A stretch of 64,000 nucleotides of DNA from positions 61,500,220 through 61,564,219 of the forward strand of contig NC_089235.1 in NCBI RefSeq assembly GCF_963924675.1, written 5' to 3'. The DNA is from Phocoena phocoena. Lineage: Eukaryota; Chordata; Mammalia; Artiodactyla; Phocoenidae. The notes under the pieces are model-generated. The model was not told where the DNA came from and made no database searches. It saw only the letters and a list, made by a program, of their open reading frames with translations. A program made the translations under genes and the position numbers. This document shows positions 26,701 through 38,700 of the stretch, one piece after another. Numbering within the stretch: the stretch's first letter is position 1; each line of letters begins with the position of its first letter.

Positions 26701-29700
26701 TTTTCAGGCAGATAAATCTCTTGGAAGGGGTGATGATAGACTGAAGGGTGTGAGAAGCTCCTGGTGGAACATGAATTAAAAACAAGGGATGCATTAAGGC
26801 TGTCGGGAGAGGGTGTATTAGAGAGATTTCAGAAGCAAAATGGCAGATTATAATGAGTTCCAAACTGTGTTTGAGCCACCTATGAACATCCAGATGGAAA
26901 AGTCCAATAGGCAGTTGAAAATAGACACATCATAAATACTTTTTAGGCATTTTTCCTTAATAAAAGCTAATCACATGACCTGTAGCCTCGACTCTTAGTT
27001 TTTATATTTTGTCTTATTTAGTGATAGCAGGGAGGACTGCCTTTCTCACAGATAGTTGGGATATACATGGACCAGGATATTCGTTTATATAATAGCAGTT
27101 ACGACTTACACTTAATAACAACACTACTCTTTTTCTTTAAATTTGTTTCTGCCCCACTTTGTACTGAAAGAAAATTTAGACAGAATATTGTATGTCACAT
27201 CTATAGAGTATTGTGAACATTTCAATGCCAGAAGCACAAATCTCTGGAAGCAGAAATATATATCAGCCAGGGCGTGGGAGAGCCGCACAGCCAAGGTGTG
27301 AGTTAAAAAGATGCATCGCTGGGCTTCCCTGGTGGCGCAGTGGTTGAGAGTCCGCCTGCCGATGCAGGGGACACGGGTTCGTGCCCCGGTCTGGGAAGAT
27401 CCCACATGCCGCGGAGCGGCTGGGCCCGTGAGCCATGGCCGCTGGGCCTGCGTGTCCGGAGCCTGTCCTCCGCAACGGGAGAGGCCACGACAGTGAGAGG
27501 CCCGCGTAACGCATAAAAAAAAAAAAAAAAAAAAAAAGATGCATCGCTTCCCCTTGGCCTCTTTTTTTTAATCCCTCTAATTTCTTTTTTTTTTTTTTTT
27601 TTTTGAGGGGGGTTTCTCATTCTCTTTATTTTATTGTTTTTTTAATTGAAGTATATAGTTCATTTACAATGTTGTGTTAGTTTCAGGTATACATATATAT
27701 GCATATATATGTGTGTATATATATCCAAGATATACATATTTTTTTCAGATTCTTTTCCCTTATAGGTTATTACAAAATATGTATCCCTCTAATTTCTAGT
27801 GGCTAGAAACTCTGGGGGCCGATTGGGTGATACTGGCATAATGTAATATTTGCTGAGTGCTTACTGCATTCCAGGCACCGTTTGGCCCTTCACATGTATC
27901 ATCACATTTACTCCTGGGGAAGTAAATTTGTTTTACTTCCACCCTGGGGAAGTATTTACGGCACCCTGGGGAAGATATTTCACTCTTCTGATCTACTAAT
28001 GAGGAAACTGAGGCTGAAAGAATTGAAGTAGTTGCAAAATCTCACAGCCAGTGAGTGCCTGATCCCAGATGCCCTGTTCTTAACCACTGCATTGCATTGC
28101 AGAAACACAGCACTCAGTCCTAGATGGATGGGATACCTCCTCCTTGCATTTGTTTCTGCTGACTTGGCTGTGAATGCATTTGAATAATGAATGATATGTT
28201 CAGGCAGAAGAAAACCTGCCCCACATAACTTAATGTTGTATTTTTCATTAAGGATAATGTTAGTTGTGTTTTATTTTTTGTTTTTTTCCGCCCTGTTACT
28301 CGGACATGCAGTGACTGCAAAAGACTTGCAGGTTCCAAGTAGGAATTCTTTTTAAACAAAACAAGCCTGAAAACAAAGAGTGGGTCCTTTGTAATTCAAG
28401 TAGGAAGGATTGCAGGATTCTTGAAATTCTCACTTTTCTTTGCTAGGTTACACAGGAGTGCGGTGAAGGGCGAATGAAGTTTATGGGTCCCTGGAATGGA
28501 TGGGGCACAGTAAATGGATTGGCTGACAACATGCCATGCATATTAACAGCCCAGCTAGGGCCATATTAAGCACCCAATAAACATTAGATGTTATCATTAT
28601 TGACGTTGATATTATTATTATTGTGATAAATTAGTCACAATATACATATCTCCTTACATTTTGTATTTCCTTGCATTTGTTTAGCATATTAATATTGAAA
28701 AAGCACTTCCATTTTATTTTCTTATTTGATATGTAATCTTGTCATCTGAGGAGACAGCAGTAGAGATGAGTAAAAGCCTAGTCTCCTTACCCCTACATCA
28801 TTGATCTTTCCAAAGGCTCACCTTGTTAGAAGCCAACAAAACAGGCAGTAATTTCCCTTTCAGAACATTCATGACATTTACAAGACCTTGCTTGGTGCCT
28901 CCTTCCCACCAAACTTTTCAGCTTAGGTCATGTCTTGTCCAAGCTAATGCTGTATCCCTAGGATCCAGCACAGAACTTGGTAGGTGGTAGAAATTCAGTA
29001 AATATTTGACCAAGGAATGAATGAGTGAGCACATTGTGAAGTTTGAACAGCTCTTGAGAACAAAGTGTAGAATGTCTGCCCTTATCACAAGGAACTTACA
29101 TTCTGAAGTTAAGTAACAATGCATTTTTAAATAATACTTCAAGGCAGCAATTAGAAAGTAGTAACAAGGAGCCAGATGGTGAATTACCAAGGAAATAATT
29201 CTACCAGTAAATTCATATAATTTAGAATTTAATTTGAGACACAACTCATTGGTATGATTTATAAAAGGAGAAAAGGGCCACAGTTCTTTTATATTATTTA
29301 TGATTTATTTTTTAAATCATAAGAGTAATTCAGGCTTGTCGTAACGCATAGCGTGTATAAATGTGTACAAAATAAGGATATATAAAGAAAAAGCTAATCT
29401 CTCTTTTCACTGTGACGCTGCCCTTTACAGATCCAAATCTCTCCTGTAACCATCATTAATAGCTTGTTATTAACACTTTTCTCTATATTTGTTCTGTTCA
29501 TTTGTTCTTTCTTCTAAATGGGATCATATGCATATGACTCTCTAAGAGGCATTCCTTACATAATATAGCCTGGAGCTCACTCCTTATTCAGAGATCTTCC
29601 TCATTATTTTTAGTAGTTGCACAGTATTCCTCATATTTTCATCAGTCTCATGATGATAAACTTTCAGATTGTTTATGTTTTTTTTTTTTGCCACTACAAG

Positions 29701-32700
29701 CAAACATTCTCATGTATACATTTGTTCTTACAGATAAGTCCCATAAAATAGGTTCGCTAAGGTAAAGTAGCGTATGTGGATTTTTTATTTTAATCATGAT
29801 TGACAGATTATTTTGCAGAAATGTTGTAGCAGTTTATGTTGCCAAAAGCAATGACTGAGTGCTTTCTGTAGCTATGGCAACTTCAGATGCCATTAATCTT
29901 TTATAATTATTACTAAATATGATGGAAAAATATGACATTGACATTTACACGTATATCTTTTTGTGACTAATAGTGAGTCTGGGCATCTTATCCATCATTT
30001 GCTGTTTATATTTTTAGATTACCTTTTAATTTCATTTGTTGTCTTTTTTAGCAAAGCAGTTTGCAAAAACTTTTTGTACATTAAAAATATTAATCATTTT
30101 TTTTAAGTCAGTGTTTGACTTTTTCCTCATATTTTTGTTGATAAACTTTATATATTTATGTGGCATCTTTTGTCATATAAAGACTTTTAATTTCTCTAAT
30201 GATCATATATGTCTTTTATTTTATAAGTTTTTCCCCTGAGGAGATGAAATTCAAACAGAGAGAAAGCCATGTGCCTTTCAATGGGAGCAAACATTGAAAG
30301 ACATTTTAATGAACAATGAATAGACAAGTCGGGCAGGAATAGAAAGTTATGCAGGTCAATGTCAGAAAATAATGCCAGAAAGTTCCATTGATACCAGTCT
30401 GTGAAAGTCCAAACACTAGACTAATTAGTTTGGACTTGGCCTAGAAACACAGAGGAACTGCTGAAATGTTTTGAATGGGGCAGTTTTATAATGAAAATGT
30501 GATTTTATACAGATTAGTTTGCAAGGTGGTTTGAAAAAGTGAAGTTCAGATCCAAAGAAACCAGGATTTCAACAACTATGTATACAACAGACACGATTCT
30601 AGGCCCTTGGAACCACCAGTGAATAAAAACACCATGAAGACCATTTAGGGCTCACCTGCAAGGAACACGGGTTAGTGTACAAGGACAGGAAGAGGTAAAA
30701 CAGTGGCAGTAGAGATGGAAGGAAAAAGAAAGGATGGACGTGAGAAAAAATAAGAATCAAGGTGGGAGTTAGGAAGGAGGAAAGGGTCAAAGCCAGTTTG
30801 GGTGTTGAGCCTGGGGCATTGGAGCCCGGGGGGATTGGAGCCTGGGGCATTGGAGCCTGGGGGATTGGAGCCTGGGGCAGAGCCTGGGGGATTGGAGCAT
30901 GGCAGTGATACTGGAAGATGGGTAAATCAGAAGAGGAAACAAAAATATGAAGTGGAGGGAACAGTAGAGACAGATATTGGTGTGCAGATCTTACTCAACT
31001 TACAATGCAGTTGCATCTTGATAAACGCTTCCTAAGTGGAAAATATCATAGTTGAAAGTGCATTTAATACACCTAACCTAGGGAACACCATAGCTTAGCC
31101 TAGCCTGCCTTAGACATGCTCAGAACACCTACATTAGCCTACAGTTGGGCAAAATTATCTTTTTAAAAATAAAGTGTTGGATGTCGCATGTAATTTATTA
31201 ACTACTGTACTGAAAGTGAAAAACAGAACGGTTGTCTGGGTACAGATGGTTGTCAGTGTATTGATTGTTTACCCTCATGATTGCATGACTGACTGGGAAC
31301 TGCAGCTCACTGCCACCACCCAGCCTCAAGAGAAAGTATCATATTGCATATTGCTAGCCTAGGAAAAGGGCAAAATTCAAAAGTTGAAGTACAGTTTCTA
31401 CTGAACGCATATCACTTTTGCATCACTGTAAAGTCAAAAAATTGGTACGTCAAACCATCGTAAATCAGGGACTGTCTGTATTTGCCTGGGCTGCCTTACT
31501 AGATTATAAGCCTTTCCCATAGACCCCCCAGCAGGCTGAAGTCAATTCATTAATCAGCCATTATTAAGAATGACATTTCAATCAATTAGTAATTAATTTG
31601 ACCGTATTTTCATTAACCTCACATTCATCCATCTTGTTTTTAAGAATGTTATTCCTTTTACTTTGAAACCTTTATTGAGAAAGCACCTATTGCATCTGAA
31701 ACCCTGTGCCAAGTACTAGGCATACAAAGAAAATAATATATCATCCCCAATGCGTCCCATCATCTGTGACACAATGTGGAGGAGGCTATGAAGTCTGAGG
31801 GGAATTACCTTCAGAGAATGAGATTAATCCAGACTGCTAAAGAGGGAGATGGGGGCAGATGCTGAGAAGACTTTTGGGTAGAGGAGGTGACACATTAGCT
31901 GGACCTACAGGGTGCATGGAATTGGACAAAAGATAAAAATCCACATGAATTTTATTGATGAGAACGTTTTAGTATCAACCTGCCCTAATATATTGACAAA
32001 TTTGTATTTTAGGTTATTTTCTTCTGCACTTACCTTGAGATATAGTTTATTCTGGTGGAGCCCAATGAAAGGGATCTCGTTTACTTCTTCTGGAGAAAGA
32101 ATAGAGGAGAGTTTTAGGTGTGAGCAGGCAGAGTTAGATGTTTTCTCCTTTATGTTCCCATAACTGCTACTCTTCCCTCTTCCAGCATCTATCACAGTAA
32201 TTATGTTTACTTGCCCATTCTCTCCTGAAGTTTTGATCTCCTCATGAGAAGATCCTGATCAGTGTCTAGTAGTTATAATAGTAAGGAAACTTGTGTTTGC
32301 AAGTGAAAGAAACAAAACCAAATCCAACTTAAACTGGTTAATCATACAAACAAACAAAAGAGAGAAGAGGAATTTATAGACTCATGTAACAGGGAGGGTT
32401 TCAGGCAGAGCTATATCCAGGCTCAAGTGATGTGTTCAGAATCAAAAACACCTTGGTTCTCTTTTCCCCTATAATGACTTCATTTTAAAGAAGGGTCTTA
32501 TTTTGTGGTGCTAAAATAGATTCAGATACTTCATTAATAGTCTATCCTCTCTGCAACCCCTGCAGAAAGAGCAAGTCTCTGTCTCGAAATTCATAACTGT
32601 CTGAGTTATTGAGGAGACTTATCTACCAATTGAAATTTGTTGGCTCTCATTGGGCCACATGTCCACTGCTGAACCAGTTACTGTGGAGAAGGTTCAAACT

Positions 32701-35700
32701 ACGTGGATTGAGAATAAGCTAGTATTGTTTCCTATGGCAAGTTGTGGGGCCGTTACCAGAAGCACAGGTAGAAGCTCCCTGGTAGGAGGTAGGTGAAAGT
32801 TACAGATTTTGTGGATTAATGAGTCCCCTCAGTGCAAGGGACTCTTCTATAAATTTTGCCATCCATAGTATTATTTAATATTACAGTAACTCCATGAGAC
32901 ACCTGTAACTATCTTAATTTTCCAGGGTAGAAAATTGAAGCAGAGGGGATAATTATTTAGGATAAGGTTAAAGAGCTGTTAAGTGGAGATTTAGGATTTG
33001 CACCTAGATCTCTGTGACTATGATTCCATTTGCTAGGGCTGCCATAACAAAATATCACAAACTGGGGGGCTTAAACAACAGAAGTTTATTGTCTTACAGT
33101 TCTGGAGACTGGAAGTCCAAGGTCAAAGAGTTGGCAGATTTGGTCTCTCTTAGCCAAGACCTCTCTCCTTGGCTTGCAGTTGGCTGTCTTCTCACTGTGT
33201 CCTTACATGGCCTTTTCAGGGGTGTGTGCACGCATCCCTCATGTTCCTTTGTGTGTCCAAACTTCCTCTTCACGTAAGGACACCAGTCAGATTGGATTAA
33301 AACTGCCCTAAAAGCCACAATTTAACTTAACCACCTATTTAAAGGCCTTATCTCCAAATATAGTTCCGTTCTGAAGTGCTGGGGTAGGGCTTCAACATAT
33401 GGATTTGGGGGAGAAGATACAATTCAGCCCATAACAGACTATAAAACTCCAGTTCATTGCACCAAGCTTCTGGAGGAAACTTGAATGACAGTCCTGTCAC
33501 TCATTCAGTTTGAATAGACTTAATGGTTCTGAAGGCTGAGCCCCTTGAAAATTTCACCTTGGTTAAAAGCTGTCACCTTCCATGTAAGATTCTCCCTGGG
33601 ACAGCTTTCCTCCTTAAAGACATGAATTTTCCTATGGACTAAGATGAACGTGGTTTTTTGGTAAACATATCCCTACCGTGAACAGGAATAAACAGTGTTT
33701 TGCGAACACGTTAAATGTGGAAAAGGTAGGAAAAGCGTTAACTGTTTAGAATGGTCTTATTTCACGCACATTCATCATAACCAGGTGAGGTAATGTTAGG
33801 GAAGAATCTCAGAAAAATCTCTTAGAGGACCTATGTGCTACCACCATATTTTTACTAATCATGGAGAAACATACTGTTGTTTATTTATTTATTTATTTTT
33901 GCGGTACGTGGGCCTCTCATTGTTGTGGCCTCTCCCATTGCGGAGCACAGGCTCTGGATGCACAGGCTCAGCGGCCATGGCTCATGGGCCCAGCTGCTCC
34001 GCGGCATGTGGGATCTTCCCGGACCGGGGCACAAACCCATGTCCCCTGCATCGGCAGGCGGACTCTCAACCACTGCGCCACCAGGGAAGCCCTACTGTTG
34101 TTTATTGTTCTTAAGCAAGGTTGACCAAGGTCAGGGTCTCCCCTATCAACAGATAAGCTACCTCACGGCCATGAAGATGCCAAACACAATGTTTACAAGC
34201 GATTTTTCACTTAGAAATCATGCTTGCTTGCTCAATTTTTATGTTTTCATTAAAAGAAATATGAAGAAAATTGCCCCTCAGAGTCTCAAAGAAAGAAAGA
34301 TGCTGTGATAAAATGTCACTATGGATCTGTAGTCTCTCGACACTGTATACCCAGTGCTATCATTGGGGGATCAGTAAGCCATACCTGGTTTTAAATTAAA
34401 GATAATCTTCTCCTTTAAAAAATTTAAAATATATATCTAAATATAATATTTTCCTATTGGCTCCCAATAACCAAGTGATGGGTGCCAGTTCTAGGGTATA
34501 GGACTATTTAGACAGTTAAAGAATCCCACTTTCAGGCAATGAACAGGAGCTGTACAAGTTAAGACTAGACAGGGAATAAAGGAAGTGAGAAACCTTATTA
34601 GTGGTGTTTTCCTCTGCCCGCAATTACCATCCCAAAGCTATTAAAATGAATCAAAGTACCATGTGTCTCAGAGTAAGGAAACAGCCCTCAGTATGGGAGA
34701 CTAAACATGTAGGTACTCTAGTCATTTCCAATTACAGATAAAACAGAAACTTTGGAAGGTTAAATATTACCCCTAAGTTCACAAAGCTGGAAAGTGATAT
34801 AATTAAGACTTGAACTCAGGATATGTAAGAGTGGAACCTGTGGGCTTCATCAATATATCACCCCAGCTTCCCAAGAACTGCTGTCTTCTGTGAAAGACCA
34901 GTGGAAATTGTCTTCTTCCAATCACTCTGGTCATGGCAGTTTCTTAGTAGTCCTTTCAGAAGAGAAAATGAAATTATTTGTCATGATTTGTCTTCAAAGA
35001 ACTTCAGTTTACTCCTCTGAATGTCTTCTCCTCTTTCTAAGTGCTTGCCTGTTTTTCATTAGATTATATGCAGCACAGCAGCATGGGCTCCAGATAAATG
35101 AAATCACAAAACACAAATCCCCGCAGCCCACTAAAAAGTAAGACTGATATAATGATATTTTGTTTACATAGGAGAATGTTCTTACCTTTTAGAGACACTT
35201 GCTGAAGTCTTTGAGAAATATTGGTTATAATTTACTTTAAAAAAATCAGTAAAAATAAAGAGATGAAGCAATGGCAACTTGTTAATTGTTAAAGATACCT
35301 CAGTATCTTTAATGGGTGTATATTTACTTAGCTATCTTTGCGTGAAAATCTTCATAGTAATGAGTAAAAAAAATACCTAGTCAAATAAAAAAGTAAGTAA
35401 TGATTTTAAAATAAGGATTGAGATAGGTTCAAAAGAGATGACCTTTCATCGTAATCATCATCATCATCATTTTTGTACCTCCATTCTGTTCTCATTAAAA
35501 CAAGAATAGATGAGTTTACCAAGCACCAGACACTGCACTGAACACCTCTCATGCATTGTCTCCTTTAGTCCCTGACAATCCCTTGACGTAAGGAATTTTT
35601 CCTCCATTTTACGGATGAAACTGAGACTCAGAGAAATGAAATGACTTTCTCCAGAGCTCTTTTCTCCAGTGCAGTGCACTCCTTTTTCCTTAGGGTGAGC

Positions 35701-38700
35701 CTTGTGAATGTGACTGAGTTGAAGGGATCCAGGACATATGGGGAGGTAGGTAGAGGCACAGAGGGACTGGTAAGCTGGGTGAATAGAGGAAAGGCAAACA
35801 ATAGCAGGTCCCAGTAAGGCCTTAAAAGTTTTCTTTTTCTTTTTTAAAACAAATTTGTATTGGAGTAGAGTTGATTTACAATGTTGTGTTACTTTCAGGT
35901 GTACAGCAAAGTGAATCAGTTATACATATATATCCTCTCTTTTTAAGATTCTTTTCCCATATAGGCCATTACAGAGTATTGAGTAGAGTTCCCTGTGCTC
36001 TACAGTAGGTCCTTATTAGTTATCTATTTTATATACAGTAGTGTGTACCTGTCAATCCCATCTCCCAATTTATCCCTCCCCCTCTTCTCCCCCGGTAACC
36101 ATAAGTTTGTTTTCTACATCTGTGACTCTATTTCTGTTTTGTAAATAAGTTCATTTGTACCATTTTCTTTTAGATTTCACATATAAGCGATATCATAAGA
36201 TATTTGTCTTTGTCTGACTTACTTCACTCAGTATAACAATTTCTAGGTCCATCCATCTTGCTGCAAATAGCATTATTTTGTTCTTTTTTATGTTTCTGGG
36301 GAATAATGAGGTCGTGATTGTGGAAGGAAAAGTACTGGGATGTGGTCCACTTTATGACCTTACTAGTGTATCTCATATATATGAGAGGTCCAGACGATAA
36401 TTGATACAACTATGAACATTTCCAAAAATGAAGATGCAATCAGCATACGTGGAAAAAGGGCATAAGTAGGGTTGGGGAGGATATATTTTAGGTAGGAATC
36501 TGGCCCCATTGATAAAGTACACCATAACACCTGTATCACTCAATTCCAAGGCTGACCAGGAGAAGGATTGTTAACAACTTGCCCCCAGTCCATAAGATTA
36601 TTCTGGCAGTGGGAAAAGTACAGCTTCCAGTGAATTTTTTTTAGCATTTCCAAAACCAATTCACTAAGTTTTAATAATTACTTCCTTTGAGCAGGGATAA
36701 TGACCTAGGTTCGGCTATTTCATTTCAAACTAGAATTTCATTTTAAAAGAGCTTTTGCCTTTTGGGGAAAAAAATCGTACCTAAGAAGAATTGGTCAGCT
36801 GTGTGCTCTGCTGGAATTCTGCTGGAGAGATTATCACAACAAGCTGGTGGCCTGGCAGGGGCTGAAACAAATAATTTTGTAAATCTGAAACTAGTTCATC
36901 ACAGTTTATAGTTTTTCATTTCATTTTAAAATGTAAGTGGCTATTTTTAAAGGAAGGAAAGTAAGTCTGAATTGCCCTACTAATCCAATGAAATATCGCC
37001 AAGAGGGTAAAAGCAGACAACTGTGCTCCATGTGGGAGATCCTTTCCAAAGCCTGCTTTTACGCCTCTCTTCTGTTCTCATTAAAACAAGTCCCAAAGAT
37101 CAAATGAAGCTGGGACCCAAGCTGAAGGCAAGGGTACACGTTGTTTACTTCGTCGCTGCCAGCAGCCCTCTCACTACCAGGCTGGGATTCAGGCACACAG
37201 GTCAGAAGAAGAAGAATCCTGCTTTCACCCTCCCAGGTCTCCATCAGGAACCACCAGGGAGCAGCAGATGACTAAGTCACTCACCTGGCTGCCTCCAGTT
37301 AGATACTTGCTTGAAAATGAATGGGAAAGCTCCTAAGAAGGGGGAGAGAAGAAATAATGGCACCAATAATTCACATTAGTGTGGTTTTATGATTCACCAA
37401 ACCACGTACATGCCTGTATTTGATTTTGCCTTTTGGTGAGCAGAGCACGCATCTTTGGTCCCGTTGTGCAGAATAGCAATCCCCAAACCCAGAAATGTTA
37501 AAACAGAAATTTGTTCCCAATCATACGCTTTGTTCAGAACAAAAGCTTCGAAGGCATTTTCCCTGGTTTGAATTCTGGCTTTATTACTTACGAGCTATGT
37601 GACCTTGGGAAGTTATTGAACCTCTCTTTGACCTCATTTTCTCATCTGTAAAATGGAGCTAAGGGGCTTCCCTGGTGGCGCAGTGGTTGAGGGTCCGCCT
37701 GCCGATGCTGGGGACACGGGTTCGTGCCCCGGTCCGGGAGGATCCCACATGCCGGGGAGCGGCTGGGCCCGTGAGCCATGGCCGCTGAGCCTGCGCGTCC
37801 GGAGCCTGCGCTCCGCAACGGGAGAGGCCACGGCAGTGAGAGGCCCGCGTACCGCAAAAAAAACAAAAACAAAAAACTCTCTGAAAAAAGTATTATTTTG
37901 TCCATTCTACAAACGGGTGAAACAAGGCCCAATGTCAAGGACCTCCCGAGGTCCCTCAGCTCATGAGTGGCAAAGCCAGGTCTGACTTACACTAAATTAC
38001 CGCAAGGATACATTCCCTATGAATTAAGTCACTGAGACCTTGAGCTGGTTTCATCCTCCCCACTATCCATCTTATTTAAAAAGGAACAAGACTCACTTTC
38101 TGTATCTCCACTTTTCTCCCTGAAAAATGTGGCACAGTGCCAAGTTCTGTAAAATCCACAGTCTGTTGAGAGTCACAGAATCCTAGACTAGAAGGAACAA
38201 TTACCTGCTAGTAGGGATCTGGAGAGGCAGAGACACACATATTGTTGAATCCTAGTTGTATCACTCGCAAGCTCTATGACGACAGGGTAACAACTTAACC
38301 TCGGTGGGTCTCAGTTTTTCCATTCAGAAAATGGAGCGGTAATTGTTTCCACCTCCTAGAATTGCTGTGATGATCACATTAGCTCAGTGCTGGCACCCAG
38401 GATAACTGCTTGATAAACATGTGCTAATAACTTAAGCTAGAGAAACACCGTCTAGTTCATCCACTTCACCCCACTGGTTTGATCACACAAATCACCTGTG
38501 CATCTTTTTTGAAATCCTTCCCCAGAAGGAGATACTAGAGCTTCGTGTGTGAAGGGTTCCAATGCCTGACCAATCTCACAACCTGGAAATCTAACTGCTC
38601 CATTTAAAAGATTATTTCATTTAAAATATTAACATTCTAAAAAAATTAAAAATTAACATTCATTCTCCAAAAAAAGTAGAGAATGACTTGTTATGCTTTT

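Noticed and set aside
12652..33436. The three MLT1-like LTRs as pieces of a provirus
   Set aside because: They are kilobases apart, differ in orientation and show no internal coding sequence between them.
33833..34308. Open frames of 60-143 codons around 33.8-34.3 kb, and similar ones at 27.1-27.6, 37.6-38.0, 38.8-39.3, 43.4-43.9, 51.9-52.2, 53.8-54.2 and 60.2-60.6 kb
   Set aside because: All share the same GPSRSAACGIF-like or ASPVAEHRLRTRR-like peptides, which are translations of CHR SINE copies in different frames and strands.
36371..36386. 16-bp palindrome tctcatatatatgaga as a binding site
   Set aside because: It is mostly alternating TA in AT-rich intron; such palindromes are common by chance.
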